64,000 nt of DNA from contig NZ_CP046172.1 in assembly GCF_011801145.1 (NCBI RefSeq), positions 930,001-994,000 of the forward strand, read 5' to 3'. The translations under genes were made by a program, and so were the position numbers. The DNA is from Nocardia arthritidis. GTDB taxonomy: Bacteria; Actinomycetota; Actinomycetes; Mycobacteriales; Mycobacteriaceae. Shown in pieces: positions 8,261-17,649 of this stretch (its first letter is position 1; each line of letters opens with the position of its first letter). The notes under the pieces were generated by a model that was given only the letters and a program-made list of their open reading frames with translations, was not told where the DNA came from and did not search any database.

Positions 8261-9723
8261 CTCAACGGATGTACGGGCGGTGGGAGCGTCCCCGGTCGGC
8301 CGGACTGTTCGGCTTCACCTGGGGTGTGTCGATGCTCGGCATGGGCCTGGTAATCGTGGTGATGCTCGGCTTCATGATTACCCGATCTCTGCTGGTCGGC
8401 GGTGGGCTGGTCGTTGGCGCGGCGATCGTCTTCGTGCCTATGGCGGTCACCCGCAACGGTCGAACCGGTTGGGAGACTTTAGTTTTGCGATCACAGTTCT
8501 TGCTTGCACGTCGCCGGGGTGAGCACATCTACCGGGCTGGGCGATTCTCGATGATCCCTGGCGCATCCCGGCTGCCGGGACTGTTGGCCGACTCGGGGAT
8601 GGTCGAGTACGAGACGCCGGGTGGTCGTCGATTCGCTATGGTCCACGTCGGCCGGACGGATCACTACACCGTGGTCCTGCGGGTGAAACCGCGGGGTAAG
8701 GAACTTGTCGATCAAGCCCAAATCGATTCGTGGGTCGAAGGATACGGCGCATTCCTCGCAGCCCAGGGACGCGATGAAGTTGTCGCGGTGACCGCGGTGC
8801 TCGAGCATGTGGTCGAAACCCGATTGCAACAGCGCCGGGAAGTCGAGAGATTGGTCCGGCCCGACGCACCGGAGTTCGCGCGAGCGGTGATGGCTGAGGC
8901 CGGAGCAAGCGGCGGATCCGGAGTCCGCATCGAAGCGCGTATCGCGTTGACCTACCGCGCAATCGGCGAAGCCAAGACGCGTCGCGATGTGGCCGAGCAA
9001 GCGAAAGAAGTGGGCCAACGATTGCAGGGCGTGCTCGCGCACTTGCACAATGCCGGACTACCAGCCACACCGATGGATGCCGCCGAAGTAATCGGAATGG
9101 TTCGCTCGCGCTACGACCTTGCCGCGCAATGGGATATCGAAGCGGCCGGTGAAGACATCATGTCCAGCCAAAGCTGGGACAAGGTAGGGCCGGTCTCACA
9201 TCTCGATTGCTGGGATCACTATGTTCACGACGGTGGGCGTTCGGTGACCTGGGAGATGGATGCCGCACCGCGTGGCACCGTGTTGGAGACCGCTCTCGAG
9301 GAGCTGATGCGCCCTCGCTCCGACGTACCGCGCAAGCGGGTGGCGATCGTGTACCGGCTGCATTCTCACGGTGAGGCGGCGCAGTTGGTGGACTCGGACT
9401 ATCGAGATGCGCTCGCATCCGAACAAACAGAACGCGGAATCGCTTCTGCCGCAGCATCAATCCGAGTAGCGAACACGCAAGCCGCACGCCACGAACAAGC
9501 CCGCGGTGCGGGTCTGACCCGATTCGGCGTGTTGATCACCGTGTCCGATCGGCTCGACGCCGACATGCCAGGCATCGAGGTGATCGTCAAAACGATGTCG
9601 GCTGCATCTCGGCTCGGCGTTCGACGCTGCTACGCATACCAGGCGGCGGCCTTCGCGGCCAGCTTGGGAATCGGGCTGATTCTGCCTGAGCACCAGTCCA
9701 TCTCCCGGCGGATGTCGGCATGA
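8257..9723 (+). CDS. SCO6880-family T4SS protein
   Basis: A 488-residue protein. Two adjacent hydrophobic segments near residues 18-65 (WGVSMLGMGLVIVVMLGFMI, then LLVGGGLVVGAAIVFVP) are followed by a large soluble domain with no P-loop. In actinobacterial conjugative systems a protein of this type, known as SCO6880 family, lies directly before the VirB4 ATPase and resembles a VirB3 plus VirB4 N-terminal region split into its own gene. The order here matches exactly, and the stop overlaps the VirB4 start (ATGA). It is likely part of the cytoplasmic membrane ATPase platform. Confidence 0.8.
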   Translation: MTQRMYGRWERPRSAGLFGFTWGVSMLGMGLVIVVMLGFMITRSLLVGGGLVVGAAIVFVPMAVTRNGRTGWETLVLRSQFLLARRRGEHIYRAGRFSMIPGASRLPGLLADSGMVEYETPGGRRFAMVHVGRTDHYTVVLRVKPRGKELVDQAQIDSWVEGYGAFLAAQGRDEVVAVTAVLEHVVETRLQQRREVERLVRPDAPEFARAVMAEAGASGGSGVRIEARIALTYRAIGEAKTRRDVAEQAKEVGQRLQGVLAHLHNAGLPATPMDAAEVIGMVRSRYDLAAQWDIEAAGEDIMSSQSWDKVGPVSHLDCWDHYVHDGGRSVTWEMDAAPRGTVLETALEELMRPRSDVPRKRVAIVYRLHSHGEAAQLVDSDYRDALASEQTERGIASAAASIRVANTQAARHEQARGAGLTRFGVLITVSDRLDADMPGIEVIVKTMSAASRLGVRRCYAYQAAAFAASLGIGLILPEHQSISRRMSA

Positions 9724-11387
9724 AGCCCGCCCGGACCACCCGGCTCGCCGGAATTCGGGTGCTCACGCCGGACGCGCGGCGCGCCGCGGAATCCGCTGCG
9801 GTATCGCGAGGGATGCGGCGCTTGTTCGCCCGATACCGGCTGTGGCAGGACGATGCCCGACGTACAACGGCGTTACGACGCGAAACCGACACCGCGCGAG
9901 ATGGATTCGACCGGCGATTGGCGAAGCTGACCGACCGCGGATACCGGGGTCTCGGCGGCGGCCGAGCGTCCGTCGTACCGGCAGTGCCTGAATGGCGCTC
10001 CACCACAACGCAAGTCGCGGGACTATGGCCGTTCGTTGTTGGTGCCGCTGCGCCGACGGTCGGAACTCCGGTGGGGCACCACTTCGTGACCGGCGAACCG
10101 GTTCACTTCGACCCGATGTCTTGGTTCCTTCGAGGATTCATCACCGCTCCGAGCCTATTTGTGCTGGCGCTCAACGGATTCGGAAAATCATCGTTCATTC
10201 GCAGGATCGTCACTGGCGCGGTTGCGGCCGGTGAGACGGCGATGTGCTTGGGCGATACCAAACCCGACTACCGCGATCTGGTCGAGACGGTCGGCGGACA
10301 GGTAATCGACCTCGGCTACGGGTACGGGAAATTGAACCCGTTGGCCGTCGGTGCGCTTGGTTCGATCATCGACCAGTTGCCAGACCCGGATATGCGACGG
10401 CAGGTCTCCGCACGGGTCGAAGCCGGGCAAGTGACCGTGGTCGCCGCGCTCATCGAGCTGGTCCGGGGCTCTCGCGTAGCAGATTACGAGGAGACACTTC
10501 TCGCTGCCGGACTGCGTGAACTCTATGGTCCAGGAGGTTTCACCCCTGCCGCGCCGCCATTGTTATCGGACCTGCTGGAGGTCATCTCCCGCGGTGGTGA
10601 ACAGATGATCCGCTTCGCCGAGGAAGACGACCTCGATGCCTACCGGGAGGCCACCAAACCGCTTCGCCGGTCGCTGCGCGCGCTTGTGGAGGGGCCGTTC
10701 GGCGAAGTGTTCAACGGCCACACCACCGTCATCCTCGACCCGGCAAGCCCGGCGGTCTGCGTCGACGTGTCGCACATTCCTGAAGGCGACACACGGCTGC
10801 TCGCCGCAGTCCTGATGGTCTGCTGGAGCGACGGATTCGGTGCCATCGCGGCCGCGCACACGCTTGCCGACGCTGGGTTGGCTCCGAAACGTGTCTTTCA
10901 CGTTGTGATGGACGAAATTTGGCGCGTACTCGGAGTCGGCGATTTCATGGTCGACCGAGTGGACAGCCTCACCCGGCTCAACCGCCCACTGGCCACGTCG
11001 TTGATCATGTGCTCGCACACCATCAAGGACCTCGGCGCATTCAACTCACGAGCATCTGCGAATAAGGCACTGGGATTCATCGAGCGGGCGCGAGCAAAGG
11101 TGATTGGCCCTGTTGGCCCGGAAGAAATCGAACGACTCCGCGCAGTCATGTCTTTCACCGAAACCGAGAAGCTCTTAGTCACTTCATGGTCTGCCCCGCG
11201 TCCCCTGAATGATAGCCATGGCAGCGCCGAGATCCGTGAAACGCCGGCTGGAGCCGGTTGCTTCCTGCTCAAAACCGGTGAGGACAACACGCCTGGCATC
11301 CCATTCCGCATGACCTTCACCCCAACGGAGCGAGCGAGCGGAATTCACAACACAAACAAGCGATTCGACGGAATCGACATTCGCTAG
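9720..11387 (+). CDS. virB4: VirB4-like conjugative ATPase
   Basis: A 555-residue protein with a Walker A motif NGFGKSS (residues 152-158), a Walker B motif VVMDEIW (Asp398) and downstream the helical MCSHTIKDL segment typical of VirB4/TraC sensor regions. VirB4 ATPases power T4SS assembly and substrate transfer at the inner membrane. The N-terminal region is short because the preceding gene seems to encode that part. It begins at ATG 9720, overlapping the SCO6880-like stop. There are no internal stops and the catalytic residues are present, so it should be functional. Confidence 0.9.
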   Translation: MKPARTTRLAGIRVLTPDARRAAESAAVSRGMRRLFARYRLWQDDARRTTALRRETDTARDGFDRRLAKLTDRGYRGLGGGRASVVPAVPEWRSTTTQVAGLWPFVVGAAAPTVGTPVGHHFVTGEPVHFDPMSWFLRGFITAPSLFVLALNGFGKSSFIRRIVTGAVAAGETAMCLGDTKPDYRDLVETVGGQVIDLGYGYGKLNPLAVGALGSIIDQLPDPDMRRQVSARVEAGQVTVVAALIELVRGSRVADYEETLLAAGLRELYGPGGFTPAAPPLLSDLLEVISRGGEQMIRFAEEDDLDAYREATKPLRRSLRALVEGPFGEVFNGHTTVILDPASPAVCVDVSHIPEGDTRLLAAVLMVCWSDGFGAIAAAHTLADAGLAPKRVFHVVMDEIWRVLGVGDFMVDRVDSLTRLNRPLATSLIMCSHTIKDLGAFNSRASANKALGFIERARAKVIGPVGPEEIERLRAVMSFTETEKLLVTSWSAPRPLNDSHGSAEIRETPAGAGCFLLKTGEDNTPGIPFRMTFTPTERASGIHNTNKRFDGIDIR

Positions 11388-11436
11388 CAGGCGAACTTCT
11401 ACGGCATGCCGAGCTACTTGGAATGGTGGTGTCGCT

Positions 11437-12507
11437 GTGGACAAATCGAAGTCTATTGTCGCTGCGGTTATTGCCGCGCCGATGCTGTTGTTCGCGGTCG
11501 TGATTGTGATCGTCGTGACGGTATCTGGAGGATCCTGTGGTGCAGCGATACCAGAAGGGGTGAGCGGCTCAACGGGAGTTGAGTTCGATGGATTCACTGA
11601 ATCACAGCTGAAGCTCGCCCGTGACGGTGTGGCGATCGGAAAACAACGTGGTGAAGCAGAGAACACGATTATTGCCGAACTCGCTGCACAGGCAACCGAG
11701 TCCGGATTCAGAAACCTGGCGAATGTGAATGTGCCGGATTCCCTGCCCTTTCCGAACGACGGCATCGGAGCCGACCACGATAGTGTTGGGCCACACCAAC
11801 TTCGAGTACTGGTATGGGGCGCGGTAGGCATGGCCGCGCTCATGAACCCTACCTATCAAATCAACTGGTTCTACGATCAGGCCGCACGACTGGGACCTGA
11901 AGCTCGCGCTCTGGACCCCGCCAATCTCGCGCAGGCAATCGAAAAGTCCGATCCAAATGCATACGCGCACAGCCTCGACCTGGCGCGGCAGTTGTACGGG
12001 CGATTCGCCGATGTTGACGTCAGCACCGTACTAGCCGGCGGCGACGAGTGCCGACAAGTTGGCTACGGGGCGCCCACGGACGGATCGTTTGGTGCCGCAG
12101 TAGTTGCTGCGGCTCAGTCCTGGATTGGTACCCCATACGTATGGGGAGGCGGCGACGTCAACGGGCCGACGGCAGGGGCGGGCGGAGGAATTGGCTTCGA
12201 CTGCTCTGGCCTAAGTCTCTTCGCCGTAGCCAAAGCATCGGGCGGCCGAATCGTGTTGGCGCACTACACCCAAGCGCAGCAGGATGATACACGCGGAATG
12301 GTTGTCCCGTTCGAGCAAAGGCGCCCCGGCGATCTCATCTACTTTACCCAGCCAGGGGAGTCGGATTCTCATCATGTCGGAATCTATATGGGTAATTCAA
12401 CCGGTGTTGATCTCGTCATCAACGCGCCCGCCACCGGGCAGGACATCAAAGTCGAGCCACTCTCCGACTGGAGCGGTGAGCGTCTAGATATCCGCCGGTT
12501 CGGTTGA
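11437..12507 (+). CDS. Bifunctional cell-wall hydrolase with NlpC/P60 domain (VirB1-like)
   Basis: A 356-residue protein with an N-terminal membrane anchor (IVAAVIAAPMLLFAVVIVIVV), a middle lytic-transglycosylase-like region (AAQATESGFRNLANV, SVGPHQLR) and a C-terminal NlpC/P60 peptidase domain. The catalytic Cys is Cys256 in FDCSGLSLF and the base is in SDSHHVGIYMG (His312 or His313). Such proteins cut peptidoglycan so that the conjugation channel can cross the wall. It starts at GTG 11437. Together with the cutinase it supplies enzymes for both peptidoglycan and, possibly, the outer lipid layer. Confidence 0.88.
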   Translation: MDKSKSIVAAVIAAPMLLFAVVIVIVVTVSGGSCGAAIPEGVSGSTGVEFDGFTESQLKLARDGVAIGKQRGEAENTIIAELAAQATESGFRNLANVNVPDSLPFPNDGIGADHDSVGPHQLRVLVWGAVGMAALMNPTYQINWFYDQAARLGPEARALDPANLAQAIEKSDPNAYAHSLDLARQLYGRFADVDVSTVLAGGDECRQVGYGAPTDGSFGAAVVAAAQSWIGTPYVWGGGDVNGPTAGAGGGIGFDCSGLSLFAVAKASGGRIVLAHYTQAQQDDTRGMVVPFEQRRPGDLIYFTQPGESDSHHVGIYMGNSTGVDLVINAPATGQDIKVEPLSDWSGERLDIRRFG

Positions 12508-12573
12508 TCCGTAACGGCATTCGTGTGTCAGGAAGCAGCTCCTGCGCTCCATGCTAGACGGGAGGAATTATAA

Positions 12574-13662
12574 ATGACAGGTCCGTCATTCGAGCTAATC
12601 CTCGAAGCCTTCACGAAAGTTAGCGGGCCACCCAAGAGTGTCGGTGCGTGGATGACCTTCCTTTGTCCCGTCCCAACTCACGAAGACCGCCATGCCAGTG
12701 CGGCAATCAAATATGATGCGCAACAAGAGAAGACGGTAGTTCGCTGCTTCGCTGGATGTCCAGATCACCTCATTCTCGACAGCCTCGGATTAGGGGTAGC
12801 CGATCTGTTCGACAACCATGGGCACGTAAGGGTGAGCACCCGGACCGACCATGTTGCCGCGCGGTCGGATCAAGCCAAACCTGTTGTGGTCAAGAAGGAA
12901 TCAAAACTTGGTGAACAGACAGGTCGGCGAGAAGTCGTTGCAACCTATAGTTATCTGGACTCGGACGGGAGCCTTGTCGGACAAGTAATACGAACCCGCA
13001 CGCCTCACGAATTCGGTGTAGCGAAAGGCTTCTACCAGCGGCGCTTTGATCCAACGACTCAACGATGGCAGCTCGGCGGATTCGATCCGGTGCTCTATCG
13101 GTCCCCGGAGGTAGCAGCGGCCATCGGCGCCGGCCAGACCATCTGGATATGTGAAGGCGAAAAGGACGTAGACCGCGCCCTTGATCTCGGGTTAACCGCC
13201 ACCTGTAACGCGATGGGGGCCGGAAAATTCACTTCAGCTCACGCCTTCCAGCTACGCGGCGCCCGGCGAGTCGTCATCGTCGCCGACCGCGACGTTCCAG
13301 GGCGTGCACACGCGAACGACGTCCGCGAGATGATCACGCCACTCGTCGGCGAGGTTCTGCTCGTCGAAGCCCGCGACGGCAAAGACTTCTCCGACCACAT
13401 CGATGCGGGACACGGCCTCGGGGATTTCAACCTGGTCAGCCAACTCGATCCAGATTATGACCTGACGAACGTGGTCGAACTGCTTCCTTCTCCAGACGCC
13501 CATGAGACCGCTGAGGTCACAGCACGAACGATGGACGGCCAGGCCCAGCGGCTTCTTTCGAAATCCATGGTGCGAAGCCAATTTACGAACCCAGCGAGCA
13601 GGGTGCGCCCTGGCCTCGTGGTCGGTCGAGACCCCGGAACGTGCGAAGGAATGGAGCTGTGA
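12574..13662 (+). CDS. TOPRIM-domain primase-like protein
   Basis: A 362-residue protein. The N-terminus has a CHC2-like zinc-binding pattern: Cys31 and His36 (LCPVPTHEDRH) with Cys58 and Cys62 (VRCFAGCPDH). The middle-to-late part is a TOPRIM domain: ICEGEKDVDRAL (Glu194) and VVIVADRDVPG (Asp238, Asp240). This layout fits DnaG-like primases carried by plasmids and conjugative elements, which prime the complementary strand after transfer. The DnaB-binding and catalytic core look shortened compared with chromosomal DnaG (about 600 residues). A strong GGAGG lies 8 nt before ATG 12574, so it may be translated well on its own. Confidence 0.8.
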   Translation: MTGPSFELILEAFTKVSGPPKSVGAWMTFLCPVPTHEDRHASAAIKYDAQQEKTVVRCFAGCPDHLILDSLGLGVADLFDNHGHVRVSTRTDHVAARSDQAKPVVVKKESKLGEQTGRREVVATYSYLDSDGSLVGQVIRTRTPHEFGVAKGFYQRRFDPTTQRWQLGGFDPVLYRSPEVAAAIGAGQTIWICEGEKDVDRALDLGLTATCNAMGAGKFTSAHAFQLRGARRVVIVADRDVPGRAHANDVREMITPLVGEVLLVEARDGKDFSDHIDAGHGLGDFNLVSQLDPDYDLTNVVELLPSPDAHETAEVTARTMDGQAQRLLSKSMVRSQFTNPASRVRPGLVVGRDPGTCEGMEL

Positions 13663-13725
13663 CCGGGTCCATCGCTCTGGGGCAGACACATATCCACCTG
13701 ACGGACAACTGGTTTGGAGGCGGCA

Positions 13726-14382
13726 ATGACTGAAATTGATGACATAACAATGCAATTGGCGCGCGCAGCCGGGCGAGCCCTACACGCGGCGCGATCCGCG
13801 GTCGAACGAAGTCGTCAGCATACGGCGCAGCAGCGTGAAGAACTTCGGCGGGAACGCGAGCATCGCATGCGTGCTCTCGAAAATCAGCTCCGCACAACGA
13901 TTCTTGAGCGCCGCTTGGCCGACCGCGAGGGGAACCGGCAGCTCGTGGCCGAACTCGCTGAGATCGAAGGCCAGCAGCGCACTGACGAGCTGATAGCCCA
14001 ATGGGCTGCCGCCGAAGCGATGAGGGCGACCGAACCCGACGTAGCCGATGCATGGACTACGCGCCTCGAAGAAGCCGGGATCGATCCAGAAGTAGCCCGT
14101 GCTCGCGCAGACGAACTCGCATACCATCCTTGGGAAGTGGGGGAGATGTCCGAAAATGAGCGGCTGGCTGCCGATTTCGCCGATATGGCGACGGATATCG
14201 CCGAGAATCGCGGCGCAACAGAAGAAGTCGACGACATCGTCGGTCACGAAGGTGCCGAGACGGAGCGTTTGATCAACCTCGCTCATCCCGACACGTACAG
14301 CATCGGTCCCGCGGCAACTCCGCCGATCACGATCACTCCGCCCGGCCAAGCCGTCGATCTCGAACACGTTCCCCAGCTCTGA
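13726..14382 (+). CDS. Coiled-coil protein of the conjugation operon, function unknown
   Basis: A 218-residue acidic protein. Residues about 12-95 are a heptad-like charged helix (QQREELRREREHRMRALE and a Glu/Arg-rich continuation), and the C-terminal third is acidic and Pro-rich (ITPPGQAVDLEHVP). There is no membrane segment. I chose ATG 13726 because GGAGG ends 5 nt before it; a TTG at 13714 overlaps that ribosome site. It lies between the primase and coupling-protein genes, so it may be a scaffold or relaxosome adaptor for the coupling protein. I recognise no family. Confidence 0.6.
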   Translation: MTEIDDITMQLARAAGRALHAARSAVERSRQHTAQQREELRREREHRMRALENQLRTTILERRLADREGNRQLVAELAEIEGQQRTDELIAQWAAAEAMRATEPDVADAWTTRLEEAGIDPEVARARADELAYHPWEVGEMSENERLAADFADMATDIAENRGATEEVDDIVGHEGAETERLINLAHPDTYSIGPAATPPITITPPGQAVDLEHVPQL

Positions 14383-14408
14383 CCGCCCGACGAACGGAGG
14401 TGTGGCGC

Positions 14409-16196
14409 ATGAAGGTAACGCGAGAAACACGACGCCCCAACAAGTCTGCGATCGGACCGGACACTGCGCTGATTATCCTCGGCTGCGCGGTGATCGTATC
14501 TTGCCTGGCGATCTGGGCGGCAGTGACCACAGGTCGGTTCTTGGCCGGAATGCCGGTGGTCGCCGATCCGGCGGCGGCGCTAATCCGGCTCGCAAAAGGC
14601 ACCTATGAATGGCCGTGGCAGTCGAGTGTGCTTCTGGCAGCTGCACTTTCGATTCCGACGGCGGTTATCGCCATCGCATGGCGCAGAATTTCGAGGCGCT
14701 CGCGGATCGACTACGCCGCTCGCACGATGCAGCCGATATCAACCCTGAGCGGCGTCACCGAGCGCGACGTGACGGAGATAGCCAGACGTCTGATGCCAGA
14801 AGCGGTCGAAATCGCGGATCGCTTCGTCGGAGTGCCTCTGGGCCTCACGGTGTCCGGTGGCCAGCGCGTCTATCTGTCCTGGGAAATGCCAGCCACTTTC
14901 GTATCCGGAACCCGCACCGGCAAAACAATGGCATGGGCCGTGCCGTCGGCGCTCTGTGCCCCAGGGGCGTTGCTGTCGACGAGCAACAAACCAGACCTCT
15001 ACATCCATACGCGCTACGGCCGCGAGCGCCGGGGGCGGGTGTGGTTGTGTGACCTGCAAGGAGTGACCGGCACAAGGCGAGCCGAATTCTGGTGGAATCC
15101 CTTGCGGCACATTGAAACCCTCGCCGACGCCCGCAAACTCGCCTCCTTCTTCAGCACGGCGTCCAAGGAGCCGGGCGCCCGCGTCGACGCGTACTTCGAC
15201 GGCGGGGCGTGCGAACTCCTCTCGATGTACATCCTCGCCGCCGCCTGCGCCGACGGCGATCTCCAGCACGCCGCCGAGTGGTTGGGCCGCGACCAGGACG
15301 AAACGCCGGTTCTGATCCTGCGGCTGCGCAAGCACCACAACGCCGCCCGTCGAATCAAGGAGATGCAGTCGGTGACCTCCCGGCAGCGAGACGGTCTTTT
15401 CGATATGGCAAGGCGCTTTCTGGGCAGCCTGTCCGACCAGGCGTACGCGCAGGTGGTCACTCCTCCTGCGCGGAGCAAGATCTCGGTGCAGGGCGACGAA
15501 CGCGTAGGCATTGTCGTCACCCGAGAACAGGAACCGGTCACTCACAACCTTCCGGAGTTCGACCCGGATGCCTTCGTCAATTCTTCAGACAGCCTGTACC
15601 CGCTCAGTATGGAAGGTCCTGACAGTGCGGCACCATTGATGACCGCGCTGGTCGGACAGATCCTGGAAGCCGCCCTGACCTCGGCGCGGCGGCGGCCCGA
15701 TGGTCGGCTGCGGGTGCCGCTGCTGGCGGTCCTCGATGAGGCCGCGAACTGCTGCAAACTCGCGGAACTCCCCAACTACTACACCTACGCCGGCGGTCAC
15801 GGTCTCTGCCTGATGACCTTCCTCCAAGTCCTCGAACAGGGCGTGCAGATCTGGGGGCAGGAAGGTTTGCACAAGATGTTCGCCCAGTCGGTGGAGGTAT
15901 ACGGCGGCGGCTGCGGAGACACGGACTACCTGCGCCGCTGGGTCGACTTGATCGGCCCGCACGAAGTCGCCGACACCCAGATCAGCACCGGCCGCGGGAA
16001 CACAAGCTACACCCGCTCGTGGCGCAGCGAACCAATCTTCGATGTCGCAGAGTTGGCCGCGCTGCCGAAGGAACGCGCGGTAATCCGCTTCCCCGGCAAC
16101 AAACCGGTCCTCGTCCGTAAAACCTGGTGGACCGAAACCGAGTTCGCCGCCGACATCCGCCGATCCATCGAATTGTATGGAGGCCAGCAGCGATGA
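14409..16196 (+). CDS. virD4: VirD4/TraG-type coupling ATPase
   Basis: A 595-residue protein with two N-terminal membrane helices (IILGCAVIVSCLAIWAAVT and LLAAALSIPTAVIAIAW), Walker A GTRTGKT (167-173), Walker B LLAVLDEAAN (Asp443) and the helicase-like motif near LMTFLQVLEQGVQIWG. This is the T4CP that links the relaxosome to the secretion channel. I start at ATG 14409, with GGAGG at 14396-14400; the GTG at 14400 overlaps the ribosome site. The C-terminal part carries the VirD4-like segment LPKERAVIRFPGNKPVLV. It ends with a 4-nt overlap into the next gene. It appears intact. Confidence 0.9.
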   Translation: MKVTRETRRPNKSAIGPDTALIILGCAVIVSCLAIWAAVTTGRFLAGMPVVADPAAALIRLAKGTYEWPWQSSVLLAAALSIPTAVIAIAWRRISRRSRIDYAARTMQPISTLSGVTERDVTEIARRLMPEAVEIADRFVGVPLGLTVSGGQRVYLSWEMPATFVSGTRTGKTMAWAVPSALCAPGALLSTSNKPDLYIHTRYGRERRGRVWLCDLQGVTGTRRAEFWWNPLRHIETLADARKLASFFSTASKEPGARVDAYFDGGACELLSMYILAAACADGDLQHAAEWLGRDQDETPVLILRLRKHHNAARRIKEMQSVTSRQRDGLFDMARRFLGSLSDQAYAQVVTPPARSKISVQGDERVGIVVTREQEPVTHNLPEFDPDAFVNSSDSLYPLSMEGPDSAAPLMTALVGQILEAALTSARRRPDGRLRVPLLAVLDEAANCCKLAELPNYYTYAGGHGLCLMTFLQVLEQGVQIWGQEGLHKMFAQSVEVYGGGCGDTDYLRRWVDLIGPHEVADTQISTGRGNTSYTRSWRSEPIFDVAELAALPKERAVIRFPGNKPVLVRKTWWTETEFAADIRRSIELYGGQQR

Positions 16197-16585
16197 AAAG
16201 CACACAGCCCCAACAGGAACCACCTGCCTTGGCATATCCGTGGTTCGTCGAATGGGCGGAGGACTGGTTCTTCCCGCAGTACGCCCGCCGCATCGCGGCC
16301 GGGAACCGCGACGGCACCTACACCTGGTGCGCGGAATGGTGGCGGCACCGCGAGGTCGCCGTCCGCATAGCTGCCCTGTGGCAGGCATGGGAAGCTGCGC
16401 GCATCACCCCAGACGGATCCACCATGAGCGCGTGGTGGCTGATGCATGCCGATCCCCAGATGCGCGCGCTCATGGATGCGGCGAACGGGCCGATGTGGCG
16501 CTGTACCCCTGAGCGCCACGAACAGGTCGCGACGTTGCCGGTCGAGCCCGTCCCTGTCGGCTACTTCTCGAAACATGCTGCATAG
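16193..16585 (+). CDS. DUF4913-family protein
   Basis: A 130-residue protein rich in Trp and Arg with the family-like core WFVEWAEDWFFPQYARRI followed by WCAEWWRHREVAVRIAALWQAWEAAR. DUF4913 proteins recur next to coupling proteins on actinobacterial plasmids and integrative elements; their function is not established. It starts at ATG 16193 with GGAGG 9 nt upstream, overlapping the end of the coupling-protein gene, so it is very likely co-translated. It is the last clearly intact gene of the T4SS operon. Confidence 0.75.
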   Translation: MKSTQPQQEPPALAYPWFVEWAEDWFFPQYARRIAAGNRDGTYTWCAEWWRHREVAVRIAALWQAWEAARITPDGSTMSAWWLMHADPQMRALMDAANGPMWRCTPERHEQVATLPVEPVPVGYFSKHAA

Positions 16586-16640
16586 CAATAGTTCCAGCAG
16601 CTTAGAACATCGAATCGTTTTGCTGGCAACGTGATTCAGA

Positions 16641-17648
16641 TTGTCGGCGGCACAGCAGCCGCGCCCCCTGTGTCTACGTCATCAGGAACCCGGTCATCGC
16701 CCCAACCATCGTCCTTCCGACGAGCGGAAGTTTACGATATCCGTTGCGGGCAAGGAGTATTCGGAACGAAAGGACGCATCGCGGGCACTTGTGGACATCA
16801 TGCGGGAAGCCGCCGCTGTGTTGCGGAATCGTCCGGTCGACGAAAGCCACACCGTCGCAACGATTGACGGCTTCGACGTCGAAGTCCGCTACAGCACCGC
16901 CGAATCACTGCTCTTCGTCAAGCTGGCCGGTCTCGCTGTCGCACCACGTGCCATCGAACACGAGAAGCTTTACCTCGACTCCAAGAAGCAGGCCGGGATG
17001 ACCGCCGAAGAGCGAGAAAGAGCCCTGGGCCAGTTGGCATCTGGACTCATGACCCGCGTGGAACACATGATCGACGATATTCCGAAAGCCCTCGAAGAGC
17101 GCCGATGGAAGCTCCAACTGGACGCCGACCGACTTCACCAGTTGGAGACCGAACCGCCTCCGGGCTTCGACCGACTCGACGAACTCAAGGCGATGTACGA
17201 CGAGTTGGATGCGCTGCAACGGCAGCTACGACAAGAAGCGACGAGTCCGGAAGCCCTCGCACGACGCGAAGCGCTGTACCGGCGGCTTGAGGCGAAGTGT
17301 CGGAGCAACGGCTGGAGCTTGACGCTCAATGCCACCCCGGCCATGTGTCGCGAGTTGAATCTCGACTCGCCCGGACAGGTTCGTGCACTCATGGCCCGAC
17401 GGCGGGACGAAGCTCTTCTCAATGCCAGCGAGAAAAGGTTTGTTGAAGATCCACTGCGTAATTCGGCCAGCAAGACGAAAGTCGTCAGCGCGCAAGGTAA
17501 TAGCGAAGGCCCTACTGTTCTCGAGCTGGTGACGGAGGCATCTAGGAGCCGTGCACTGGAGCCAGTAGATGACAAATCGGACAATATGGCAACGATCGTC
17601 GCTTTTCGTGTACCGCATCGGGAAGTCGGGTTCGATCCGACGGATTGA
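16641..17648 (+). CDS. Probable truncated C-terminal part of a large helicase/methylase protein
   Basis: A 335-codon frame beginning at TTG. The first 28 residues (Arg/His/Pro-rich) look unlike native coding sequence; a convincing protein starts near codon 28 with ERKFTISVAGKEYSERKDAS, then ALVDIMREAA and an IDGFDVEVR motif, followed by long helices and coiled coil. The pattern of a strand, a labelled Gly, a conserved Arg-Lys-Ala helix and a GFD(V/L) strand matches the tail of very large SNF2-type helicase/DNA-methylase proteins found on conjugative elements. The helicase and methylase domains themselves are missing, so this is likely a 5'-truncated remnant. It could still be made as a small protein. 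Confidence 0.45.
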   Translation: MSAAQQPRPLCLRHQEPGHRPNHRPSDERKFTISVAGKEYSERKDASRALVDIMREAAAVLRNRPVDESHTVATIDGFDVEVRYSTAESLLFVKLAGLAVAPRAIEHEKLYLDSKKQAGMTAEERERALGQLASGLMTRVEHMIDDIPKALEERRWKLQLDADRLHQLETEPPPGFDRLDELKAMYDELDALQRQLRQEATSPEALARREALYRRLEAKCRSNGWSLTLNATPAMCRELNLDSPGQVRALMARRRDEALLNASEKRFVEDPLRNSASKTKVVSAQGNSEGPTVLELVTEASRSRALEPVDDKSDNMATIVAFRVPHREVGFDPTD

Positions 17649-17649
17649 T

